9,171 nt of DNA from CAZDSS01 sp964508185 (GTDB taxonomy: Bacteria > Pseudomonadota > Alphaproteobacteria > Sphingomonadales > Govanellaceae). Made by a program: the position numbers and the translations under genes. The stretch's first letter is position 1; each line of letters starts with the position of its first letter. Positions 1 to 6,379 of this stretch are shown here, piece after piece. Location: positions 1 to 9,171 of the forward strand of contig CAZDSS010000098.1 in the NCBI GenBank assembly GCA_964508185.1, given 5' to 3'. Under the pieces are notes generated by a model. It made no database searches. It was given only the letters and a program-made list of their open reading frames with translations, and was not told the origin of the DNA.

Positions 1-53
1 GAGAGACGGCCGCAATCCGCAGCTCCTTCTGGAGGATCCAATCTCCATAGGAA

Positions 54-81
54 AGTGTAGCAAATCGAGAGACGGCCGCAA
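54..81 (-). promoter_or_regulatory. Promoter embedded in the CRISPR repeat
   Basis: On the minus strand the complete repeat holds TTGCGG (81 to 76), a 16-nt gap, and TACACT (59 to 54) preceded by TGC, that is a -35 and an extended -10. Transcription would begin inside the next spacer at about base 47. Repeat-borne promoters that start each crRNA separately are known for type II-C arrays of Neisseria and Campylobacter. Its presence here is inferred from motif fit and spacing. Confidence 0.55.
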
Positions 82-119
82 TCCGCAGCCGATCGCGCGG
101 GAGTTCGCCCGTCAGGCCG

Positions 120-155
120 AGTGTGGCAAATCGATGGACAATGAAGAAGTTGGGG
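120..155 (-). repeat. Degenerate terminal CRISPR repeat
   Basis: The first 15 bases (120-134) match the complete repeat with one difference (G at 125 in place of A). The remaining 21 bases do not match beyond a GGAC-like trace. The conserved part is the half next to spacer 90-119. It carries the -10-like element, here weakened to TGCCACACT on the minus strand. The lost half is the one that would pair with tracrRNA. A degenerate terminal repeat normally marks the leader-distal end of an array. Confidence 0.75.
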
Positions 156-223
156 TAATTTTGGGGGTATAAATGATTTGGAATATTTAGATAAGTTAAC
201 TAAACAAATGACATAGCCGAATT
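156..223. other. AT-rich spacer between CRISPR array and tRNA-like remnant
   Basis: This stretch is much richer in A and T than the rest of the window (runs such as aattttg, tataaatgattt, ggaatatttag, aagttaactaaac) and encodes no convincing protein. It contains the small palindrome AGTTAACT near 198-205. It may be flanking sequence of the array or the AT-rich edge of an integrated element. I see no specific function. Confidence 0.5.
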
Positions 224-246
224 GTTCGAGTCCCACCCCGGCACCA
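224..246 (+). other. tRNA 3'-end remnant, possible attachment site
   Basis: The segment contains a T-loop sequence TTCGAGT (225-231), then CCCA, then CCCCGGC (236-242), A243 and CCA (244-246). This is the layout of the 3' end of a tRNA gene with encoded CCA. CCCCGGC-A-CCA fits a tRNA-Leu whose acceptor starts GCCGGGG. No tRNA body precedes it: the left arm of the T-stem, anticodon arm and D arm are absent. The T-stem 3' strand is one base short of the normal five. A lone tRNA 3' end is the typical direct-repeat footprint left when an integrase inserts an element into a tRNA gene. Chance resemblance or an old decayed tRNA remains possible. Confidence 0.45.
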
Positions 247-278
247 TCGAAGCATTTCGCGATCTCCCCGACACGACG

Positions 279-1613
279 TCATTTCCGCGCGCCGCGCGGC
301 GGGATGGCTTTGGCGACCCAGCTTAAGCAAACGGCGGCGATGATGAAGAGGAAGCCGAACAGGGTCAGCGGCTCCGCATAGCTTCCGAGGGTGTCGAAGC
401 GGCTCGCCACATAGACCGGGCCGATGGCGACGCCGATATTGTAGGCGGCGTAGATCCCGCCATAGAGGGCGCCGTAGGATACGGGGCCGAACAGGCGGCT
501 CAGCAGAAAGGCCATGACATCGAATTCGGCGCCGAGGCCGAACGCCACCAGGAAGATGCCGAAGGCCGTATCCACGGGCCCGCTGGCATTGGCCAGAACG
601 AAGAAGCCGATCGCCGGCATGGTGAAGACGACGGCCATCACGAGCCGGGTCGGCGCATGGTCGAGGAACCAGCCCGCAACCAGGCGGGAGAGAATGAGCG
701 CCGCGCCGAGCGTCGAGGTCATGGCGGCGGCAAGACCCACCGAGAAGCTGCGGTCGATGAGGATCGCCGGAACGTTCACCATGAAGCCCATGGACGCGAT
801 GCCAAGCGGGATATGGGCCAAGGCCATCACCCAGTAGCGCGCGCCGCGAAGCGCCTGCCGCCAGTGGATGCCGCTCTTGTCGTCGATGCTGCTGTGGTCG
901 ACCGCTTCCTCGCCGTCCTCGCCCGCATTGCCGCCGTCGATCTCCGCCGGGGAGCGGGGAGTGAGGCGCAAAAGCGTCAGCGCATTGAGCATTCCGGCGG
1001 CGAGGAAGAACAGTCCCACGAGCACGAGCGCCACGCGCCAGCCGAGTTCCACGATCGCGATCTGGATCACCGGCGGCAGGACCAGCGCCGCTAGACCAAC
1101 GCCCGACAGCGCCATGCCGAAGCCGACGCCGCGCCGCCGGTCGAACCAGGTGAGGATCACACGCGTATAGGCGGCGGGCAGCGTGCCGGCGCCGAGGACC
1201 GTCAGCAGGAAGAATGAGGCATAAAGCTGGGTCAGGCTGCCATCGAGGGTTGCAAGGGACAGGACGATGAGCGGCACCGCAACCTGGGAGAAGAACAGCG
1301 CCCGCCAGGCGCCGATCCTGTCGACGATGAAGCCGAAGGCCGGCGCCATGACGAGGAGGGGAATGTTGGCGAAGGACATGGCGAGGGTCGTCTCCGCCCG
1401 CGTCCAGCCGAATTCCGCCGACAATGCCGGCACGAACTGGCCGAACACGGTGGACAGCACCGCGCTGAAGCCGAGGGCGAGCCCGAACATGCAGCCGATC
1501 GCCACCCACCAGGCGACGGGAATCCCGAGAAGCCGCCGTCCCGCGGCGATGGCCTGCACGGCTTCGCCGTGCCCCGGCAGCTTGCGGGAATCGGTGATCG
1601 ACAGGTCCTTCAT
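279..1613 (-). CDS. MFS transporter, 12-TM, OFA/monocarboxylate-like
   Basis: A 444-residue inner-membrane secondary transporter of the major facilitator superfamily. Hydrophobic segments begin near residue 31 and repeat through to the C-terminus, consistent with 12 membrane helices. The canonical motif A between helices 2 and 3 is GFIVDRIGAWR (about residues 94-104). A hydrophilic acidic loop (about 218-250, EIDGGNAGEDGEEAVDH) separates the two six-helix halves. The segment LTWFDRRRGVGFGMALSGVGL (154-174) resembles oxalate/formate-antiporter and monocarboxylate-type MFS proteins. The ATG at 1613-1611 has a good Shine-Dalgarno, AGGGGAG, 6 nt upstream (1626-1620). The gene is divergent from the GntR gene and shares its intergenic region, so it probably imports the substrate of the operon at 2682-8921, likely an organic acid. 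The family call is firm; the substrate is unknown. Confidence 0.9.
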   Translation of the reverse strand: MKDLSITDSRKLPGHGEAVQAIAAGRRLLGIPVAWWVAIGCMFGLALGFSAVLSTVFGQFVPALSAEFGWTRAETTLAMSFANIPLLVMAPAFGFIVDRIGAWRALFFSQVAVPLIVLSLATLDGSLTQLYASFFLLTVLGAGTLPAAYTRVILTWFDRRRGVGFGMALSGVGLAALVLPPVIQIAIVELGWRVALVLVGLFFLAAGMLNALTLLRLTPRSPAEIDGGNAGEDGEEAVDHSSIDDKSGIHWRQALRGARYWVMALAHIPLGIASMGFMVNVPAILIDRSFSVGLAAAMTSTLGAALILSRLVAGWFLDHAPTRLVMAVVFTMPAIGFFVLANASGPVDTAFGIFLVAFGLGAEFDVMAFLLSRLFGPVSYGALYGGIYAAYNIGVAIGPVYVASRFDTLGSYAEPLTLFGFLFIIAAVCLSWVAKAIPPRGARK

Positions 1614-1674
1614 GGAACGCTCCCCTCGCGCATGAATTGATGCCGGCCATCATGCTGATTGCGGCTTCTGACGC

Positions 1675-1701
1675 GGGCGCCGGGGCGCCCGGGTGGCCGG
1701 G
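1675..1701. other. GC-rich inverted repeats in the transporter leader
   Basis: GGGCGCC (1675-1681) and GGCGCCC (1684-1690) form a perfect inverted repeat. It partly overlaps CCCGG-GTGG-CCGGG (1688-1701). Both lie in the predicted 5' untranslated leader of the minus-strand transporter mRNA, between its promoter and its start codon. They could form a stable leader hairpin. Given the high GC content they may also carry no function. Confidence 0.3.
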
Positions 1702-1712
1702 CTGGTCATTTA

Positions 1713-1740
1713 GTGGTACATGATGTATCAGAAGTGTCAA
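1713..1740 (-). promoter_or_regulatory. Likely sigma-70 promoter of the transporter gene
   Basis: On the minus strand a perfect -35 box TTGACA (1740 to 1735) is followed after 16 nt by TACCAC (1718 to 1713), a weak -10 with 3 of 6 consensus bases. A transcript from here would have a leader of about 90 nt before the ATG at 1613. The palindromic operator at 1714-1730 fills the -35/-10 gap and the -10 itself, which suits repression. Confidence 0.5.
1714..1730. promoter_or_regulatory. Putative GntR operator O1
   Basis: The 17-bp sequence TGGTACATGATGTATCA is an inverted repeat around the central G: 7 of 8 base pairs match. The size and the TGnTA...TATCA half-sites are typical of FCD-subfamily GntR operators. 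A related palindrome lies before the operon at 2643-2659 (12 of 17 positions identical). The adjacent regulator gene at 1823 is the obvious candidate for the binding protein. Binding is inferred. Confidence 0.6.
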
Positions 1741-1763
1741 TCGGAATGGTTGGCCCTGCGACC

Positions 1764-1793
1764 TTGCATCATTTCGCGAACATGCTTTATGAA
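1764..1793 (+). promoter_or_regulatory. Possible promoter of the GntR gene
   Basis: TTGCAT (1764-1769) and TATGAA (1788-1793), 18 nt apart, could be a -35/-10 pair, giving a leader of about 20-25 nt before the ATG at 1823. The operator O1 lies upstream of this pair, so autoregulation is not obvious from position alone. The match to consensus is only moderate. Confidence 0.3.
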
Positions 1794-1822
1794 TTTCAGA
1801 TTGTCTGTGGAGACATGAACTG

Positions 1823-2581
1823 ATGGCGTCATCCCCCCAGCGCGCGCCGATCGCCGGTCTTGAGCCGGTGAAGCGGTATGACACCCTGGCCGATCGGGCC
1901 TATGAACAGCTGCGCGCGGCGCTGACCACAGGCAGCTTCTTTCCCGGGCAGAAGCTGACGATCCGCAAGATCGCGGCGATTCTGGGGGTGAGCGCAACAC
2001 CCGTGCGCGACGCCATCAGCCGTCTTCTGTTCGAGCGCGTCCTTGAATGCGACGTCAACCGCAACGTGTTCGTGCCGCGGCTCGACGCGCAGCGCCTGCG
2101 CCACATCTACGCCCTGCGCATCGCGCTCGAGGGGCTTGCGGCCGAGGAGGGCGCGCGCAACTTCACGCGCGCCGACGTGGATCATCTGGAGCAGGTCCAG
2201 CTCGCCCTGATTGCCGCCATGGACCGCCAGGACTACAGCCGCGTGCTGGTAGAGAACGAGAAATTCCACTTCGGCATCTATTCCGCCTGCGGCAATCCGC
2301 TGCTGGTCGAAGCGATCCAGCAGCTCTGGATCAAGCTCGGCCCCACCATGAATTTGCTCTATCCCACCTACAACAAGACGCGGACCGGCGTGTCGCACCA
2401 TCTCAAGGTGGTCGCGGCCCTGCGCAGTGGCGATCCCGCGGCCGTGCGCGCCGCCATCGAGGCGGATCTGAGGGACGGCGAACTCGCGCTGCGCCAGGCG
2501 ATCGAATCCGCCGAGCAGGAGGCGGCCGCCAAGGCCGCCCAGAAGCGCCGGCGCAGGAAAGCCGCCGCCGCCGAAGGCTGA
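1823..2581 (+). CDS. GntR-family transcriptional regulator, FCD (FadR/VanR-like) subfamily
   Basis: A 252-residue regulator. Residues about 18-85 are a winged helix-turn-helix, with recognition-helix sequence VSATPVRDAISRL at 56-68. The rest is the all-helical FCD ligand-binding domain. Its metal-site signature NxxFH is at N145-H149, and the HxxVxxAL motif follows at H193. The position where the last histidine ligand normally stands is Asp215 (AIEADL). The C-terminus has a basic, alanine-rich tail (about 225-252, with KRRRRK), longer than usual. The ATG at 1823 has GGAG about 10 nt upstream, and no better in-frame start precedes the HTH. Divergent from the transporter and upstream of the operon, it most likely senses an organic-acid intermediate and controls both units through the paired palindromes. 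The family is certain; the ligand is unknown. Confidence 0.93.
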   Translation: MASSPQRAPIAGLEPVKRYDTLADRAYEQLRAALTTGSFFPGQKLTIRKIAAILGVSATPVRDAISRLLFERVLECDVNRNVFVPRLDAQRLRHIYALRIALEGLAAEEGARNFTRADVDHLEQVQLALIAAMDRQDYSRVLVENEKFHFGIYSACGNPLLVEAIQQLWIKLGPTMNLLYPTYNKTRTGVSHHLKVVAALRSGDPAAVRAAIEADLRDGELALRQAIESAEQEAAAKAAQKRRRRKAAAAEG

Positions 2582-2624
2582 TCCCTCTTTCTCCGAAAAA
2601 GTGATGCAGCGCGCACAAGCCCCG

Positions 2625-2653
2625 TTGCATAAACTCCAAAAGTGTTATATCAG
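2625..2653 (+). promoter_or_regulatory. Possible operon promoter
   Basis: TTGCAT (2625-2630) lies 17 nt before TATCAG (2648-2653), with other AT-rich -10 options close by (TTATAT at 2645-2650). This is the only AT-rich stretch between the regulator and the operon's first gene. The operator palindrome at 2643-2659 overlaps the -10, which suggests repression in the absence of inducer. Confidence 0.4.
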
Positions 2654-2659
2654 ATATCA
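2643..2659. promoter_or_regulatory. Putative GntR operator O2
   Basis: TGTTATATCAGATATCA is a 17-bp imperfect palindrome: 6 of 8 pairs match, and the flanking G2642/C2660 extend it. It agrees with the operator in the transporter-regulator gap at 12 of 17 positions, including the outer TG...TATCA. It lies 23 nt before the TTG start of the first operon gene, over the likely -10. Confidence 0.6.
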
Positions 2660-2681
2660 CTAACCAACGAAGGGGGCGGAG

Positions 2682-3437
2682 TTGCAACGCGTACTGGTAA
2701 CGGCAGGGGCTTCGGGAATCGGACTTGCGATCGTGCGGCGATTCCTTGATGCGGGGCATCGGGTTCATGTGGCGGATGTGGATAGCGGGGCTCTCGCCGC
2801 GGTTTGCGGCGAACTGGAGGTGACGGGATCCTGCGTGGATGTGGGCTCGTCCGAGGACGTGGCCCGGCTTGCGGAGCAGGCGAAGGCGGCGCTCGGCGGG
2901 ATCGACGTTCTTGTCAACAACGCAGGGATCGGCGGCGCCAACGCCTTCATCGAGGATCTGAGCGACGAGCAGTGGGACAGTGTGCTCCGCGTCAACGTCA
3001 CCGGCGCATTCTACGTGACGCGGGCCTTCGTGCCGCTCATGAAGGCGCAAGGCTCGGGCGTCATCATCAATATTTCGACGACGAGCGTTGCGACCGGTCT
3101 GCCGCGGCGCAGCCCCTATGTGGCGTCCAAGGCGGCGCTCGAGGCGCTGACGCGCAATCTCGCGCGGGAGCTCGGTCCCTTCAACATCCGCTGCAACGCC
3201 ATCCGCCCTGGCTCCATCGAGAACGAGCGCGGCCGCGCTTTGCTGCGCGCGCGGGCGGAGCGGGAAGGCATCACTTACGAAGAGGCGCTGAAGCGCCGCC
3301 TGGAATTTATCTCCATGCGCAGCCGCATCTTGCCGGAGGAGATCGGCGACATGGCCGTCTTTCTCGCGTCCGACGGGGCGCGGCATGTGAGCGGCCAGAT
3401 CATCAGCGTCTGCGGCAATGTGGAATGGGAAGGTTGA
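2682..3437 (+). CDS. SDR-family oxidoreductase, first gene of the operon (TTG start)
   Basis: A 251-residue classical short-chain dehydrogenase/reductase using NAD(P)H. The Rossmann motif TAGASGIG is at residues 7-14, the acidic HVADVD end of strand 2 suggests NAD preference, NNAG is at 79-82, and YVASK holds the catalytic Tyr146 and Lys150. The serine normally found 13 residues before the Tyr is Thr133, flanked by Ser132 and Ser135. The C-terminus GQIISVCGNVE matches a recognisable SDR subfamily. The start must be TTG: it sits 5 nt after AGGGGG (2671-2676), and no ATG or GTG precedes the nucleotide-binding motif. It is followed after 1 nt by the BKACE gene, so it probably oxidises a hydroxy compound to the keto compound used further along. 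The exact substrate is unknown. Confidence 0.9.
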   Translation: MQRVLVTAGASGIGLAIVRRFLDAGHRVHVADVDSGALAAVCGELEVTGSCVDVGSSEDVARLAEQAKAALGGIDVLVNNAGIGGANAFIEDLSDEQWDSVLRVNVTGAFYVTRAFVPLMKAQGSGVIINISTTSVATGLPRRSPYVASKAALEALTRNLARELGPFNIRCNAIRPGSIENERGRALLRARAEREGITYEEALKRRLEFISMRSRILPEEIGDMAVFLASDGARHVSGQIISVCGNVEWEG

Positions 3438-3438
3438 G

Positions 3439-4326
3439 ATGAAGAAGACCATATTGACCTGCGCGGTGACCGGGGCAGGCGCCTATACGGATCGCATGAC
3501 CCATGTGCCGGTGACGCCGCAGCAGATCGCCGACGAATGCCTCGCCGCCGCGCGCGCGGGCGCCGCCGTCTGCCACATCCATGTGCGCGATCCCGAGACC
3601 GGCGCGCCGAGCATGGAGCTTGCCTATTACCGCGAGGTGGTGGAGCGCATCCGGGCGAGCGACGTGGATCTCGTCATCAATCTCACCACGGTGGCGGGGG
3701 CGCGCTTCATCCCGAGCCCGGAAGAGCCGCTGAAGCCCGCGCCCGGCTCCAACCTCACGACGCCGGACGTGCGTGTGCAGCATGTGGTGGAGCTTCGCCC
3801 CGAAATCTGCAGCCTCGATATCGGCAGCATGAATTTCGGCCGCCACGTGGTCATCAACACGCCCGAGCATGTGACGGAAATGGCGCTCAAGGTCCAGGCC
3901 GTGGGCACCCTGCCCGAGCTCGAGGTGTTCGATGTGGGCCATATCGACCTCGCCCGGCGGATGATCGCCAACGGCGCGATCCAGGGCACGCCCTTCTTCC
4001 AGATCTGCCTCGGCGTTCCGGGCGGCGCGCCGGCGACCTCCCAGGCGCTGATGGCCATGCTGTCCTTCCTGCCCGACGGATGTCACTGGAGCGCCTTTGG
4101 CATCTCCGCATCTTCCCTGCCCATGGTGGCGCAGTCCGTGCTGCTCGGCGGCCATGTGCGCGTGGGTCTTGAGGACAATCTCTATCTTGCGAAGGGCGTC
4201 CTCGCACCCGGCAACGCCGCGCTCGTGGAGCAGGCGGCGAAGGTCGTTCGCGATCTCGGCGGTGAGCTTGCGACGCCCGCGGAAGCGCGCGAGATCCTCG
4301 GCCTCAAGAACGGGAAAGGAGCGTAA
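3439..4326 (+). CDS. Beta-keto acid cleavage enzyme (BKACE, DUF849 family)
   Basis: A 295-residue cytoplasmic TIM-barrel enzyme. The family reaction, known from Kce of lysine fermentation, is beta-keto acid + acetyl-CoA to acyl-CoA + acetoacetate, with a divalent metal (Zn). The metal-binding HIHVRD motif has His46 and His48, the same numbering as Kce. The third ligand and catalytic residues appear as R241-V-G-L-E245-D246, with the same spacing as Kce Arg226/Glu230/Asp231. VINLTT follows at about 75-80 and ELEVFD at 160-165. I chose the ATG at 3439, 1 nt after the SDR stop and preceded by GGAAGG (3428-3433), because the family begins with KKTILTCAVTGA-like sequence. An in-frame ATG at 3418 inside the SDR gene is less likely. 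The R-group specificity cannot be read by eye. Confidence 0.93.
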   Translation: MKKTILTCAVTGAGAYTDRMTHVPVTPQQIADECLAAARAGAAVCHIHVRDPETGAPSMELAYYREVVERIRASDVDLVINLTTVAGARFIPSPEEPLKPAPGSNLTTPDVRVQHVVELRPEICSLDIGSMNFGRHVVINTPEHVTEMALKVQAVGTLPELEVFDVGHIDLARRMIANGAIQGTPFFQICLGVPGGAPATSQALMAMLSFLPDGCHWSAFGISASSLPMVAQSVLLGGHVRVGLEDNLYLAKGVLAPGNAALVEQAAKVVRDLGGELATPAEAREILGLKNGKGA

Positions 4327-4327
4327 G

Positions 4328-6379
4328 GTGCGCTTCGCCACTGACACCGGCGGGACCTTCACGGACCTCGTCGTCGAGGGGGACGACGGCCTGTGGCGCG
4401 CCTACAAGGCGCCGACCGTCGCCGAGGATCCGGTCGCAGGCGTGCTCGATGCGCTGGAGCTTGCCGCGGCGGATCATGGCATGACGCTTGAGCGTCTGCT
4501 GTCCCGCGGCCATACCTTCATCCATGCGACGACCCACGCCATCAACGCGGTCCTGACAGGGAAGACGGCGAAGACCGCCCTGCTCACCACCACGGGCCAT
4601 CCGGACATCCTGACCCTGCGCGAAGGCGGCCGCCCCGACGCCTTCGATTTCGCGACGCCTTTTCCCGCGCCTTATATCCCGCGCCACATGGTGTTCGAGG
4701 TTCCGGGGCGCATCGATTCCGACGGCTCCCAATTCGCGCCGCTCGACGAGAAGGCGGTGTGCGACATTCTCGATGGCCTCAAGGCCGAGGGGGTGGAGGC
4801 GATCGCCGTCTGCCTGCTGTGGTCCATCGTCAATCCGGCCCACGAGCGCCGCGTCGGCGAACTGATCGCGGAGCGGCTGCCGGGCGTGCCCTATACCCTG
4901 TCGCACGAATTGAACCCTGTGCCGCGGGAATACCGCCGCGCGTCCTCGAGCAGCATCGACGCGTCCCTGAAGCCGCTCATGGGGCGCTATCTCGGATCGC
5001 TCAACACGCGGCTGCGCAATGCCGGGTTCAAGGGCCGCGTCCTCATGGTGACCTCGCAGGGCGGGGTGATGGACGCCGCCGACCTGGCCCGTGCGCCGAT
5101 CCATGTGCTCAATTCCGGCCCGTCCATGGCGCCCGTCGCCGGGCGCCATTTCGCCGGGGCCCTCGGGCACCAGGACCTGATCGTGGCGGATACGGGCGGC
5201 ACCACCTTCGATGTCAGCGTGGTGCGCGACGGGCGCATTCCGCTCACCCGCGAGCTGTGGATCGGGCGGCCCATCCTCGGCCATATCACGGGCTTTCCGT
5301 CGGTGGATGTGCGGAGCGTCGGGGCGGGCGGCGGCAGCATCGCCCGGGTGGACAGTTTCGGCGTCCTCCATGTGGGCCCGGAAAGCGCGGGAGCGAGGCC
5401 CGGCCCCGCCTGCTACGGCCGCGGCGGTACGGAGCCCACGGTGACGGACGCCGCCCTTCTTCTCGGCTATCTCGATCCCGAATTCTTCCTTGGCGGCACC
5501 ATGCCCCTCGACGTGGCGGCGGCCGAGCGGGCCATGGAACGGATCGCGAAGCCCCTCGGCTTCTCCGCGACGCAAGCGGCCGCCGCGGTGATCGAGCTCG
5601 TGACCGAGACCATGACCCAGGCCATCCTGCAGATCACCGTGGAGCAGGGGATCGACCCTGCGGAAGCGGCCCTGGTGGGCGGCGGGGGCGCTGCGGGCAT
5701 GAACCTCGTCTTCATCGGCCGGCGCCTTGGCTGCAAGCGGGTGATCGTGCCCGAAGTGGGCTCCACCTTGAGCGCTGCGGGCGAGCTCATCTCCGATCTC
5801 GTAACCGAGCGCCGCGCCACCCGGCGCATGTCCACCGCGGCCTTCGATCGCACGGGCGCCAACGCGGTGCTTGATGGGCTCGAGAGCGAATGCGACGCCT
5901 TCGTCAAGACGCAGGGCGCAGCCGTCGCGGGCGCCACCTTCGTGCGCACGGTGGAAGCCCGCTATGCCGACCAGGCCTGGGAAATCGAGGTGGAGCTTCC
6001 CGTGCGCCGCTTCGTGGACGAGGCGGACATCGCCGCCTTCCGCGCAGCCTTCGATGCGGAGCACCAGCGGCTCTTCGGCTTCTGCGATCCCGCAAGCGCC
6101 GTCGAGATCGTGAGCTGGCGCGTTTCCGTCTCCTGCCGCATGGAAAGCGCCGGGGCGCGCGGCCTTGCCGACCTCGGCGCGGTGCGCGACGTCTCGACGC
6201 GCCCCATGATCCTGCCTGACGGCACGGCGGTTGAAGGCAAGGTCCATCGCTGGGCGGCAATGAACGCCAACGAGATCCATGAAGGCCCGGCGAATGTCGA
6301 ATCCCATTTCACGTCCGTCGCCATCGACCATGCGCGCTTCTATCGGTCCACGGACGGCAGCCTGGTGATCGAGCTATGA
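4328..6379 (+). CDS. HyuA-type hydantoinase/oxoprolinase/ketone carboxylase ATP-dependent subunit
   Basis: A 683-residue protein of the hydantoinase A/oxoprolinase family, related to acetone and acetophenone carboxylase subunits. It has two ASKHA-type phosphate-binding motifs: DTGGTFTD at residues 6-13 and DTGGTTFD at 288-295. GAGGGS is at 332-337 and the ESAGARPGPACYGRGG stretch follows. The conserved C-terminal glycine loop VGGGGAAGMN is at 450-459, where many homologues have a GP/GQ-H-A sequence. Family members use ATP to activate a carbonyl, either to open a lactam or imide ring or to carboxylate a ketone enolate. The start is GTG at 4328, with AAAGGAG upstream and 1 nt after the BKACE stop. 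The frame stays open upstream inside the BKACE gene, but that part is not family-like. The length is typical. It works with the next gene's product; the substrate is undetermined. Confidence 0.92.
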   Translation: MRFATDTGGTFTDLVVEGDDGLWRAYKAPTVAEDPVAGVLDALELAAADHGMTLERLLSRGHTFIHATTHAINAVLTGKTAKTALLTTTGHPDILTLREGGRPDAFDFATPFPAPYIPRHMVFEVPGRIDSDGSQFAPLDEKAVCDILDGLKAEGVEAIAVCLLWSIVNPAHERRVGELIAERLPGVPYTLSHELNPVPREYRRASSSSIDASLKPLMGRYLGSLNTRLRNAGFKGRVLMVTSQGGVMDAADLARAPIHVLNSGPSMAPVAGRHFAGALGHQDLIVADTGGTTFDVSVVRDGRIPLTRELWIGRPILGHITGFPSVDVRSVGAGGGSIARVDSFGVLHVGPESAGARPGPACYGRGGTEPTVTDAALLLGYLDPEFFLGGTMPLDVAAAERAMERIAKPLGFSATQAAAAVIELVTETMTQAILQITVEQGIDPAEAALVGGGGAAGMNLVFIGRRLGCKRVIVPEVGSTLSAAGELISDLVTERRATRRMSTAAFDRTGANAVLDGLESECDAFVKTQGAAVAGATFVRTVEARYADQAWEIEVELPVRRFVDEADIAAFRAAFDAEHQRLFGFCDPASAVEIVSWRVSVSCRMESAGARGLADLGAVRDVSTRPMILPDGTAVEGKVHRWAAMNANEIHEGPANVESHFTSVAIDHARFYRSTDGSLVIEL

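Larger units (their letters stand above)
1..155 (-). CRISPR. End of a type II-C CRISPR array (2 spacers visible)
   Basis: A 36-nt repeat is complete at 54-89, partial at 1-23 (its last 23 nt in plus-strand order) and half-degenerate at 120-155. Exactly 30 nt of unrelated sequence separates the copies (24-53 and 90-119), giving a regular 66-nt period. On the minus strand the repeat starts GCTGCGGATTGCGGCCG and ends GATTTGCTACACT. A 36/30 repeat/spacer size is typical of type II-C. The minus-strand 3' end TGCTACACT resembles the extended -10 (TGnTAnAAT) at the same place in the repeats of Neisseria meningitidis and Campylobacter jejuni Cas9 arrays. From memory, the sequence matches the Parvibaculum lavamentivorans Cas9 repeat with about one difference. 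The array runs off the left edge, so cas9, cas1, cas2 and tracrRNA are not visible. The minus-strand direction is inferred from this similarity. The repeat structure itself is read directly. Confidence 0.9.

Noticed and set aside
1..132. Simple tandem (satellite-like) repeat of 66 bp
   Set aside because: Only 36 of the 66 bases are conserved, and the 30-base inserts are unrelated. That is a repeat-spacer structure, not a duplicated unit.
1815..1823. Tiny leader ORF (ATG AAC TGA) just before the regulator start
   Set aside because: It is only two codons long and its TGA overlaps the regulator ATG region (TGATGG). It is more likely coincidence than a translated leader peptide.
196..1884. A 562-codon open frame on the minus strand overlapping the transporter gene
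   Set aside because: Its translation is Arg/Pro/His-rich with no domain pattern. The transporter in another frame has clear membrane helices and a ribosome binding site. Long shadow frames are common at this GC content.
2403..3452. A 349-codon minus-strand frame spanning the regulator end, the operon promoter and the first SDR
   Set aside because: It runs through both the regulatory gap and the conserved SDR gene. The translation has no recognisable domain.
4097..4327. N-terminal extension of the HyuA-type protein inside the BKACE gene
   Set aside because: The extension is not family-like. The DTGGTFTD motif must be near the N-terminus, and the GTG at 4328 has a proper ribosome binding site.
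4304..6331. A 675-codon open frame antisense to the HyuA-type gene
   Set aside because: The composition (His, Arg, Gly, Ala) is typical of antisense frames in GC-rich coding DNA, and no family motif is visible.
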